Below are positions 1 through 7,121 of a stretch of 11,884 nt of DNA, piece after piece. Position numbers and translations under genes: made by a program. Below the pieces are notes generated by a model. The model saw only the letters and a program-made list of their open reading frames with translations, had not been told where the DNA came from and searched no databases. The stretch is from CAZNXE01 sp964576465. GTDB taxonomy: Bacteria > Planctomycetota > Planctomycetia > Pirellulales > JAEUIK01. The stretch spans positions 1-11,884 of the forward strand of contig CAZNXE010000174.1 of assembly GCA_964576465.1 (NCBI GenBank), given 5' to 3'. Within the stretch, counting starts at the first letter, position 1; each line of letters starts with the position of its first letter.

Positions 1-20
1 GGTACGTTCTTATCTGCCGC
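1..20. repeat. Partial copy of dispersed repeat flank (19/20 match to 5763-5782)
   Basis: The first 20 bases match 5763-5782 at 19 of 20 positions, with the first 15 identical. Both copies sit at the 3' end of a minus-strand gene: here five bases beyond the TAG stop of the TMTC-like gene, and at 5763 overlapping the stop of the oxidoreductase. The second copy continues outward into a long inverted repeat (5691-5757). This copy is therefore likely the inner edge of the same element, cut off by the window boundary. Confidence 0.55.
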
Positions 21-25
21 TCGCC

Positions 26-1918
26 CTATGTGGCATTGTTCGGAACTTCGCGTAGCGGTTGGTGTTGGTTATATAGCTCGACGTGCTCCAGCAGTTTACC
101 GGCCTGTTCGTAATTCTTCGACAGTTTGGCGCGTTGGACGGCTTCCTCGGCCGTGCGAATGGCGGCCTCGAACTGTCCTAGTTCGGCGTATGCTGCTGCC
201 AGTGTGTCGAGGCACGTCAGGCTTCGCGATTGCGTTATCTCGACGGCAATCTTGGCCCACGACAGCGCCTCTTCACCATTGCGAAACTCGGCCTGAGGGT
301 GCGTGGCCAAGATTCGGGCGAGCCGCTCAGCAACGGCAGCCCTTTTTGTGCCCAGCAACGTGGGGGCCGCACGCGATGAGTCCGGGTTCAATGCCTTGTG
401 AAAGTGGTCGATCGCCTTCTGTATCTCGCCGCGTTGCAAATAGATGATGGCCACCCCGGCGTTGGCGCGATCGGAGTGTGGCGCCTCATCGAGGGCGGAT
501 TGAAAACAGTCGAGCGCTTCATCGAATTGTTGGCGCTTGATCAAGATGCTTGCTAGGCCGATGTTCGCTTCAGCCAAGGTGGGCGCAAGCACCAGGGCAT
601 CGCGAAAATGTTGCTCGGCGATTTCAAGCTGACCCCGTTCTTGATAGACAACGCCCAAGTTGCTTACCGAGGCATAGCTGCGAGGGTTGATGACCAGGGC
701 ATGCTCAAACAACGAAAACGAATCGTGCCAAACGCTCGTCTGTTGCCAAGCGCGCGCAGAAAGTGCCACCAAGATGCATGCCGCCCCCACCCACACGACG
801 CGGGGAGATCGCGTCAGCAGCCATGCCAAGAAGATGGCCGGTCCGAGCATTGCCAGATATGCGTAGCGATCGGCAACCGTGGAATAGAGCTGAAATCCAA
901 AGGGAATCAGCCCTAGCACGGGCAGAAGAACGATGACGGAGATTGCGGCCGCCAAACGCGGCAAGCGCCACGACGGCCGTGCGAGCAAGACGCCTGCGAC
1001 GACAACTACCGGAACCCAGGTCCAGAAAATCTCGCCGGTCTCGATGATCTGTGTTGGCGAGCGCCCATAGTCGATTGCAAAGTGAACTGGGAACAGGAGC
1101 TGTTTCATATAGAACGTCAAGGCATCGAGCGAGATTAACGGACGCGACCAAAGGGGCCACGCCATTTTCATTGCATCGGCAGGCTGTGCGAAGCGAGTGA
1201 TGAGAACCCAAACGCCCGCGATCACAACCCAGTCGGCCGCCGCCGTCGTTGCCTGTCGCACGTTCTTCCTGAAATGAAAACGATCAATCACCCAAATAAT
1301 TAAGGGCGCGCTCACCGCCGCCGGCTTCGCCAAGAGTGCCAAGATAAAGAGGCCGGTTGCCCAGCCATAATTCGGCGGGCGTGGCGCGGTCTCATCGGCT
1401 GTGGTGTTGTTCACATCGGCCTGTTGTTGACGTCCGCGCACGAATACCAAGATGGCGCAAAGCGAAAAGAATGCACTCAGTAGCCCCTTCGCTTCCGAGG
1501 CCCAACATACCGACTCGACCTGAATTGGATGGACCGCGAACAGCAACGCTCCGCAGCACGCGGCACGGTTGTCGGCAATGAACTTCCGCAGGAGTTGGTA
1601 AATGAGCAGGGTCGACCCGAGGTGGATGACAATGTTGGCCAGGTGATAGATGCGCGGGTCGAACGGACCACCGGTCGCATCGCTGAAACCCAAGAATTGG
1701 TTGACGCTGGCCAGGGCACCAAAAAAGGTGTAGGTCAGCGGGATGTAGAGGCCGAAATAAGAGATGACCCACAACTGCGAGAGATTACCAATCGAGAGTG
1801 GGTGAAAGTAGGGATTCAGCGGAATGTTGGCCGGATCGTCCCATTTCACAAACTCGAAGCCAATCGACCGGCCAAAAACAGCAACCGGCACCCCGACAAG
1901 AAGCACGTAGATCCACAA
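26..1918 (-). CDS. TMTC-like membrane glycosyltransferase-type protein with C-terminal TPR repeats
   Basis: The protein has two parts. Residues 1 to about 395 are rich in hydrophobic segments; residues about 413 to 610 contain TPR repeats (about 413-446, 447-480 and 481-514, then a further helical pair around 560-600). The N-terminal part has the layout of GT-C membrane transferases of the TMTC kind: a first membrane segment (residues 3-20) followed by an acidic WDDP motif (26-29), a YIPLTY stretch near 58-63, and an FAVHPIQVES motif (127-136) matching the conserved HP loop of TMTC proteins. TMTC enzymes transfer mannose from a lipid carrier to protein on the non-cytosolic side of a membrane; that activity is only inferred here. 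No ATG is available in this frame. The frame is open from a TGA at 1982-1984, and TTG at 1918 is the most plausible start, without a visible Shine-Dalgarno. It lies 198 bp downstream of sucD on the same strand, so it probably has its own promoter. Family confidence is good; the reaction is uncertain. Confidence 0.85.
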   Translation of the reverse strand: MWIYVLLVGVPVAVFGRSIGFEFVKWDDPANIPLNPYFHPLSIGNLSQLWVISYFGLYIPLTYTFFGALASVNQFLGFSDATGGPFDPRIYHLANIVIHLGSTLLIYQLLRKFIADNRAACCGALLFAVHPIQVESVCWASEAKGLLSAFFSLCAILVFVRGRQQQADVNNTTADETAPRPPNYGWATGLFILALLAKPAAVSAPLIIWVIDRFHFRKNVRQATTAAADWVVIAGVWVLITRFAQPADAMKMAWPLWSRPLISLDALTFYMKQLLFPVHFAIDYGRSPTQIIETGEIFWTWVPVVVVAGVLLARPSWRLPRLAAAISVIVLLPVLGLIPFGFQLYSTVADRYAYLAMLGPAIFLAWLLTRSPRVVWVGAACILVALSARAWQQTSVWHDSFSLFEHALVINPRSYASVSNLGVVYQERGQLEIAEQHFRDALVLAPTLAEANIGLASILIKRQQFDEALDCFQSALDEAPHSDRANAGVAIIYLQRGEIQKAIDHFHKALNPDSSRAAPTLLGTKRAAVAERLARILATHPQAEFRNGEEALSWAKIAVEITQSRSLTCLDTLAAAYAELGQFEAAIRTAEEAVQRAKLSKNYEQAGKLLEHVELYNQHQPLREVPNNAT

Positions 1919-2116
1919 GGGTCGAGGAATGAAGCGAACGATTGAAATCGTCTCCCGAAACGCCGAATGTTCGACGGCACATCAAACATGTCAACCGTCA
2001 TCAACCATGAGAATTCGAGTGTATCACACCCAAGCGCTCGAAGGATGCGACGGCCAGAGTTCGTGACGATCCCTGTGGATCAAGCCAGAGGCGTTCGCGT
2101 TGGGCAACTATGTTGC
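1919..2116. other. Intergenic spacer between sucD and the TMTC-like gene
   Basis: This 198-bp stretch must carry the end of the sucCD transcript and the start of the TMTC-like gene's transcript, both on the minus strand. A 5-bp stem with a 3-base loop (2104-2116) lies directly after the sucD stop, but no T-run follows it, so it is not a convincing terminator. A TACACT hexamer on the minus strand (2018-2023) could be a -10 element, but no -35 lies at the right distance. No coding signal was seen. Confidence 0.4.
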
Positions 2117-2995
<879 letters not shown>

Positions 2996-3059
2996 AGTCG
3001 CGTCTTATGTTTGAGTCTGGCGGCGAATTGAAGCCGGCGGTGACGGAATGTGATTCACT

Positions 3060-4244
3060 TCAACCTACTGCGGCGACAATCTTCTTGGCGGCGTCGGTCA
3101 ATCCTTCGGCCGAAATGATGTCGACGTCACTCTCGGCCAAAATCTTTCGCCCTTGTTTCACTTCAGTGCCTTCGAGACGGACGACCAGCGGTACGCTGAA
3201 CCCAACCGTGCGGTAGGCGGAAACCAAGGCCTCGGCAATCGTCGTGCATCGCATGATGCCCCCGAAGATGTTCACGAGCACGCCTTTCACATGGCGATCG
3301 GAAAGTAGGATGCGAAAGGCTTCGGTAACCTGTTCCTTGTCCGCGCCGCCACCGACATCGAGAAAGTTTGCCGGCTGGCCGCCGTGGAGTTTGATGAGGT
3401 CCATGGTGCTCATCGCCAAACCGGCACCATTGACCAGGCAGCCGATATTGCCGTCCAGCTTCACATAGCTGAGATCCGCCTCGGCCGCTCGAACCTCCAT
3501 CGGCTCCTCTTCGTCCAGATCGCGAAGCTCGGCCAATGCGGGATGCCGAAACGAAGCGTTGTCGTCAAACGTCATCTTCGCATCCAACGCCACCAATGCA
3601 CCGTCACCGGTGACGACTAACGGATTCAATTCCAGCAAGCTACAGTCGAGGTTGACGAACAGCTTGCAAAGCGTGCGCATGAACTTGTCGGCCGCGCGAA
3701 CTGATTTGCCTTCGAGGTTCAACTTGGTCGCGAGTTTGCGAACTTGAAAACTCTGCAAGCCGCGGTCGGGATGAAAGGGCTCTTTGAAAATCAACTCCGG
3801 CGTCTCGGCGGCAACCTTCTCGATTTCAACGCCGCCTTCGCTAGAGACCATCAGCACCGGCCCGCCGGTTGCCCGATCGACCACGATGCCCAAATACAGC
3901 TCGCGGGCGATGTCGCAGCCCTCTTCAACCAAAACCTGATGAACGACACGGCCCTCGGGCCCGGTCTGAATGGTGACCAGTTCGTTCTCCAAGATGTTGC
4001 GTGCAACCGTAGCGACTTCGTCGGCACTTCGCACAAGCTGCACGCCACGTTGCTCGGGATTCGTCTTGATTGTTCCCTTGCCCCGTCCGCCGGCATGAAT
4101 TTGCGCTTTGACGATGGCCAGTTCGCTACCCAACTCCTTGTAGGCTGCGGCTGCCTCCTCCGGAGAACGTGCCACGGTGCCACGCGGGGTAGGGATGCCA
4201 GCATCGCGGAGAAGCTGCTTGCCCTGGAATTCGTGTATCTTCAT
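3060..4244 (-). CDS. sucC: Succinyl-CoA synthetase (succinate--CoA ligase) beta subunit
   Basis: This beta subunit supplies the nucleotide-binding ATP-grasp domain and contributes to succinate binding. The protein is 394 residues, normal for SucC. It begins with the typical KIHEFQGKQLL segment. The ATP-grasp domain contains AQIHAGGRGKG (47-57), ELNPLV (205-210) and a DAK metal/nucleotide-site segment (221-223). The C-terminal flavodoxin-like domain carries LDVGGGA (295-301) and NIFGGIMRC (325-333), which contacts the alpha-subunit phosphohistidine helix region in known structures. Pro20 sits where the E. coli ADP-forming enzyme has proline, which slightly favours ATP over GTP, but nucleotide specificity cannot be settled from sequence alone. 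The ATG at 4244 is the natural start, about 58 nt from the predicted transcription start. It is the first gene of the sucCD operon and is divergent from the Fur-family regulator. Confidence 0.97.
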   Translation of the reverse strand: MKIHEFQGKQLLRDAGIPTPRGTVARSPEEAAAAYKELGSELAIVKAQIHAGGRGKGTIKTNPEQRGVQLVRSADEVATVARNILENELVTIQTGPEGRVVHQVLVEEGCDIARELYLGIVVDRATGGPVLMVSSEGGVEIEKVAAETPELIFKEPFHPDRGLQSFQVRKLATKLNLEGKSVRAADKFMRTLCKLFVNLDCSLLELNPLVVTGDGALVALDAKMTFDDNASFRHPALAELRDLDEEEPMEVRAAEADLSYVKLDGNIGCLVNGAGLAMSTMDLIKLHGGQPANFLDVGGGADKEQVTEAFRILLSDRHVKGVLVNIFGGIMRCTTIAEALVSAYRTVGFSVPLVVRLEGTEVKQGRKILAESDVDIISAEGLTDAAKKIVAAVG

Positions 4245-4308
4245 GTCTCAGTTCTCTGATGGCGTCGCTCGCGGAGAATACGAACCTTGCTTGCCGCGAA
4301 GAGCCGGG

Positions 4309-4338
4309 ATTATAGGAGTCGTCAATTCAAACGGTCAA
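4309..4338 (-). promoter_or_regulatory. Predicted sigma-70-type promoter of sucCD
   Basis: Read on the minus strand, TTGACC (4333-4338) is followed by an 18-bp spacer and a perfect TATAAT (4309-4314). This is five of six and six of six matches to the vegetative promoter consensus with an acceptable spacing. Transcription would start near 4302, leaving a leader of roughly 58 nt before the sucC ATG. No terminator-like or riboswitch-like fold was recognised in that leader. Confidence 0.75.
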
Positions 4339-4499
4339 GCGAGCTTTTTGTGCGAGAGCAACAAAGAGGAGTGCAATGGCGAGAAGCCGCCGCATGATGG
4401 GAATGCAAGGAACTTCTGCTGACGTACGCGGACAGAACTGTGCCATCGCGCCACGAATCGAATGCTGGATAGCCTTATTCTCGCGGTGAGGTCCGCAAC
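4339..4499. other. Central part of the sucC-fur divergent spacer
   Basis: This 161-bp stretch lies between the two divergent promoters. No coding signal, strong inverted repeat or recognisable operator was found in it. It is the natural place to look for a Fur-type operator, but no 19-bp Fur-like or PerR-like palindrome stands out by eye. Confidence 0.4.
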
Positions 4500-4528
4500 T
4501 TGACCCCCAGCGGGGCCGTTTTTATAGT
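4500..4528 (+). promoter_or_regulatory. Predicted sigma-70-type promoter of the Fur-family gene
   Basis: TTGACC (4500-4505), a 17-bp spacer and TATAGT (4523-4528) give a near-consensus vegetative promoter at optimal spacing. The predicted start of transcription is near 4535, giving a leader of about 34 nt. The spacer contains a small GC-rich palindrome, CCCC-AGC-GGGG (4505-4515). The TTG in the -35 is in frame with the downstream gene, but it should not be read as a start codon because it would lie upstream of the transcription start. Confidence 0.75.
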
Positions 4529-4568
4529 CCATACTGTTCACTGGTCAGCCGCGCCGAGATCCACTTCG

Positions 4569-5039
4569 ATGGCAACAAGCTCTACCGATGACGCCATACG
4601 AGACCAGCGTGTCCGCCAAGCGTTGCGGGCAGCAGGTTGTCGATACACGAAGCAGCGGGCGACCGTGCTGGCCCATCTTGAAGGTGTCACCGATCATCCG
4701 ACGGCCGAAGACATCTATCAGGCTGTCCGACGGACGATGCCGAACATCAGCCTTGCCACGGTCTACAAAGCCCTGGAAGCCTTGGTCGCCTCGAAACTGG
4801 CCACCAAGCTAATCTACGGCGACGCCTCCGCGCGATACGATTGCCGCGCGGAAGAGCACTACCATCTCCGCGACACAATAACCGGCGAAGTCCGCGATCT
4901 GCCCGCCAACTTCGATCCCCATCTACTAGACAAGCTAGACGCAAAACTAATCAAACGACTAGCCGCCGCCGGCTTCCACGTCACCGGTTACCGGCTAGAA
5001 GTGCTTGGGCGATATGAAGGCTCGCGTGAGCAGGGGTAG
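4569..5039 (+). CDS. Fur/PerR-family transcriptional repressor lacking the CxxC zinc motif
   Basis: Fur-family proteins are dimeric, metal-responsive DNA-binding repressors controlling iron, zinc or peroxide responses. The 156 residues match the family's typical length. The N-terminal winged helix contains YTKQRATVLAHL (26-37), DHPTAEDIYQAV (42-53) and the recognition helix ISLATVYKALEAL (60-72), all highly typical. The metal/dimer region has His97 and His99, but the CxxC of the usual HFxCxxCG segment is replaced by Asp102 and Thr105 (sequence LRDTITGEV). No second CxxC exists at the C terminus, so the structural zinc site should be absent. Start choice: the ATG at 4569 lies about 34 nt after the predicted transcription start, and the protein then begins just ahead of the winged-helix fold. 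It is divergent from sucC and ends 7 bp before the convergent HD-domain gene. Which metal or signal it senses cannot be told. Leucine CTA codons cluster near its 3' end. Confidence 0.9.
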   Translation: MATSSTDDAIRDQRVRQALRAAGCRYTKQRATVLAHLEGVTDHPTAEDIYQAVRRTMPNISLATVYKALEALVASKLATKLIYGDASARYDCRAEEHYHLRDTITGEVRDLPANFDPHLLDKLDAKLIKRLAAAGFHVTGYRLEVLGRYEGSREQG

Positions 5040-5046
5040 CGTGCAT

Positions 5047-5616
5047 TTACGCTGGCGATGGGTTGGCTAACGTTAGGTCGTTGGCGATTTGGGTCATGGC
5101 GTTGATGAGAAATTGGATGTGTTCGGTTAGGTCGACGCCGAGGTCTTCGGCGCCGTGGGTGATGTCGTCGCGATTGACTGCTGCCGCGAAACTCTTTTGT
5201 TTGAGCTTCTTTTTCACACTCTTGGCCTTCAGTCCCTCGATACGGGTGGGGCGGATGAGGGCTGCGGCGGTGATGAACCCGGCTAGCTCGTCGCAGGCGT
5301 AGAGTGCTTTATCCATGAGCGAGACGCGGGGACAATCAGTCAGATAGTCGGCGTGCGACTTGATGGCGTAGATGACGTCTTCGGGATAGCCCTTGGCGGT
5401 CAAAATCTCCGCCCCTTGCAGCGGATGGTCGGGCGCGTTGGGCCATCGCTCGTAATCGAAATCGTGCAGTAGGCCGACGATTCCCCATTTATCGACATCT
5501 TCGCCATACTTTTCGGCATAGGCTCGCATGCCAACCTCGACCGCCAGCATGTGCTTGCGAAGGCTGTCACTTTGGGTGTACTCGCAAACTAGTTGATACG
5601 CTTCGTCGCGATTCAT
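5047..5616 (-). CDS. HD-domain phosphohydrolase
   Basis: This 189-residue cytoplasmic protein has the HD superfamily metal-site pattern: His22 (LRKHMLAVE), the His51-Asp52 pair (GLLHDFDYERW), His64 (DHPLQGAEIL), His88 (IKSHADY) and Asp109 (YACDELAGF). HD-domain enzymes are metal-dependent phosphohydrolases acting on nucleotides, phosphorylated metabolites or nucleotide second messengers. No additional domain is present to suggest a substrate. This stand-alone family, with its HDFDYERWP motif, is widespread but to my knowledge poorly characterised. The start is ATG at 5616, with GGAG about eight bases upstream. The C-terminal third contains a lysine-rich stretch (KAKSVKKKLKQKS) and then an acidic segment. 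The stop is 7 bp from that of the convergent Fur-family gene. A TATATT hexamer (5684-5689, minus strand) next to the inverted repeat could be its -10 element, but no -35 accompanies it. Confidence 0.88.
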   Translation of the reverse strand: MNRDEAYQLVCEYTQSDSLRKHMLAVEVGMRAYAEKYGEDVDKWGIVGLLHDFDYERWPNAPDHPLQGAEILTAKGYPEDVIYAIKSHADYLTDCPRVSLMDKALYACDELAGFITAAALIRPTRIEGLKAKSVKKKLKQKSFAAAVNRDDITHGAEDLGVDLTEHIQFLINAMTQIANDLTLANPSPA

Positions 5617-5690
5617 GGCTTGGGCTCCAGAAGTAATCGTTACTTGACCATCGGCGGGACGTCTTAGGCGTGCGGCGAATGAGAATATAG

Positions 5691-5757
5691 CAACCCGACG
5701 CGTGAGCGAGGGAACGCAGTGTATTACCGGTTGGTCCCTTGCTCACGCGTCGGGTTG
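5691..5757. repeat. Long inverted repeat (23-bp arms, 21-base loop), probably a dispersed hairpin element
   Basis: The left arm (5691-5713) and right arm (5735-5757) are reverse complements at 22 of 23 positions, separated by a 21-base loop. Both arms contain the core ACCCGACGCGTGAGC or its complement. The element sits between the stop of the oxidoreductase gene (5776-5778) and the start of the HD-domain gene. In transcripts of either strand it would fold into a very stable hairpin. No T-run follows it on either strand, so it is not a classical intrinsic terminator. It could act as a transcript 3'-end stabiliser, a transcription stop, or a mobile REP/MITE-like repeat. I associate similar sequences with repeats scattered in Pirellula-type planctomycete genomes, but this is from memory. 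Confidence 0.85.
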
Positions 5758-5762
5758 TGATT

Positions 5763-5782
5763 GGTACGTTCTTATCTACCGC
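5763..5782. repeat. Flank of the inverted repeat, shared with window positions 1-20
   Basis: This 20-base segment matches the first 20 bases of the window at 19 positions and lies five bases outside the right arm of the inverted repeat. It spans the stop codon of the oxidoreductase gene (TAG on the minus strand, 5776-5778). If it belongs to the repeat, insertion of the element created or replaced the last codons of that gene. Confidence 0.55.
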
Positions 5783-6792
5783 ACGTCTGACGAAACGCTT
5801 TCCCAGCTCCGGGTCTTCCCGCTACGGACAATCGCCTCGAGCACGCGCATGTTCGATACCGCGTCTTCGATTGGCGTTGGCACGGGCGTGTCTTCCAAGA
5901 TGGCTTGCGAGAAAAGGTCGGCTTGGATGCCGTACTGATCGCAGATGTCGAATGTGACGCTTTCAATCTTGCCGTCCACTTCCAGCCAAGCCCGGCAAGG
6001 CTGCTGGGGTGGGGCATTGAAAGGGATCTCAATCTCGATGCGGCCACGGGTGCCAAAGGCGATCATCCGTTGGTACTCGGTCAACTGAATCGAGCAGGTG
6101 AACGTGGCTGTGCCCGTGGCGAATTCCATCATCCCTGATGTCAGTCGGTCGACGTGAAAGCGTGGGTCATCTTCCAAGATGCCGACGACTCGAGTTGGCT
6201 CGTCGTGAAAAAGAAAACGCGACAGCGAGATTGGATAGCAGCCAATGTCCATCAAACCGCCGCCGCCCCACTCGGGGTGATTGTGAATGCTGTCGGGATT
6301 ATCGTCGTGGTAAGAGAAGAAAGATTGAATCGTTCGCAACTCGCCGATTGTTCCTTCGTCGATCACCTGCCGTGCCCATTGCCATTGCGGATGATGGCGA
6401 TACATGAACGCCTCCATCAGCTTCAAGTGCGGATGGCGTCGTCCGGCGTCGACCAACTGCTGTGCGTCGGCAACCGATAACCCAATCGGTTTTTCACACA
6501 GCACATGCTTGCCCGCCTCGAGCGCCTGAATTGCGAACGGCACATGCATGTGATTCGGCAGCGGAATGTAAACGGCGTCGATCTCCGCATCGGCCAACAA
6601 TTCCTCGTAAGACCCATGGGCTCGCGGAATGTCAAACTCAGCGGCCGCGGCTTGGGCTTTTTCTAAACTTCGCGACGCGATGGCTGAGACCACCAGGCGA
6701 TTGCAGTAAGGCTGCTTGAGCATGGCGGGAATCACCGCCTCGCGAGCGATGATTGCCGTGCTCAATATTCCCCAACGAACTGTCGTACTCAT
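5776..6792 (-). CDS. Gfo/Idh/MocA-family NAD(P)-dependent oxidoreductase
   Basis: The 338-residue protein has the two-domain layout of this family. The N-terminal Rossmann domain contains WGILSTAIIA (7-16), IPLPNHMH (76-83) and the hallmark CEKPIGL (99-105), where the Lys of EKP is catalytic. The C-terminal substrate-binding domain has MEAFMYRHHPQW (126-137) and GGGGLMDIGCYPISLSRF (176-193), placing it close to sugar-dehydrogenase-like members such as glucose-fructose oxidoreductase and xylose dehydrogenase. Members oxidise or reduce sugars, inositols or related polyols; the substrate here is unknown. No Tat signal is visible, so it is probably cytoplasmic. The start is ATG at 6792, with GAGAGG about 12 bases upstream. 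The reading frame stays open upstream to 7266, but that extension reads as non-coding sequence. Its last codons overlap a repeat flank. It is divergent from pfaD across 329 bp, with no obvious functional link. Confidence 0.92.
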   Translation of the reverse strand: MSTTVRWGILSTAIIAREAVIPAMLKQPYCNRLVVSAIASRSLEKAQAAAAEFDIPRAHGSYEELLADAEIDAVYIPLPNHMHVPFAIQALEAGKHVLCEKPIGLSVADAQQLVDAGRRHPHLKLMEAFMYRHHPQWQWARQVIDEGTIGELRTIQSFFSYHDDNPDSIHNHPEWGGGGLMDIGCYPISLSRFLFHDEPTRVVGILEDDPRFHVDRLTSGMMEFATGTATFTCSIQLTEYQRMIAFGTRGRIEIEIPFNAPPQQPCRAWLEVDGKIESVTFDICDQYGIQADLFSQAILEDTPVPTPIEDAVSNMRVLEAIVRSGKTRSWESVSSDVR

Positions 6793-7121
6793 CAACCGGG
6801 GTTTCCTCTCTGTAGGTATGTCTGAAACTGCCGCAGGCTCGAAATGTCGCCGATTGTAGCGACCCGCCCGTTGTGCGTTTCCTGTTCTGCTGCTTTTGAA
6901 CCGCGAATGGACGCCAAAAGACGCGAATGGAAGCTGTTCTTCTGGAAGGTCTACTTGGCCTGGGCGTCGTTCAGCGGTGGTTGGATACGCGATTCCCAGG
7001 CGATTTCGGCGATTTCTAGGGTGAATGCCTCTCGGTGGCTTCCACAGCGTGAGGTTTTGGCCTTCAATGGGGGTCGTTACCGCTGAGACCAACAGTTGAC
7101 GCGGCGTTTTTGTTAAGGAAG
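6793..7121. other. Divergent intergenic spacer between the oxidoreductase and pfaD
   Basis: No convincing gene lies in this 329-bp stretch. On the minus strand a TACAAT hexamer (6853-6858) is a possible -10 element for the oxidoreductase, but there is no matching -35. On the plus strand TTGACG (7096-7101) resembles a -35, but no -10 follows at a usable distance before the pfaD start, so the pfaD promoter is not identified. A short repeat (6902-6931) and a 9-bp tandem duplication (6999-7016) are also present. Confidence 0.45.
6902..6931. repeat. Short direct repeat CGCGAATGGA x2
   Basis: CGCGAATGGA occurs at 6902-6911 and again at 6922-6931, a 20-base period, within a stretch reading GAACCGCGAATGG and then ACGCGAATGG. 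Motifs of the ACGAATGGACACGAATGG kind are scattered repeats in several bacterial groups, planctomycetes included as far as I recall. Two copies in a spacer fit a decayed member of such a family. No function is visible. Confidence 0.5.

Noticed and set aside
2073..2081. DnaA-box-like TGATCCACA on the minus strand
   Set aside because: A single near match with one mismatch and no clustering, AT-rich unwinding region or origin-type genes nearby.
2104..2116. Hairpin GCAAC/GTTGC after the sucD stop as a terminator
   Set aside because: A 5-bp stem with no following T-run.
3744..4259. 171-codon plus-strand frame opposite sucC
   Set aside because: Antisense shadow of a strongly conserved sucC gene with no motif of its own.
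4500..4568. Upstream TTG start adding 23 residues to the Fur-family protein
   Set aside because: The TTG is part of the predicted -35 hexamer and lies upstream of the predicted transcription start; the extra residues do not resemble the family.
5038..5053. Small hairpin (AGCGT/ACGCT) between the convergent fur and HD-domain genes as a bidirectional terminator
   Set aside because: Only a 5-bp stem and no T-run on either strand; the position is suggestive but the signal is too weak.
6999..7016. Perfect 9-bp tandem duplication GGCGATTTC x2
   Set aside because: Two short copies in a spacer are readily explained by slippage; no associated feature.
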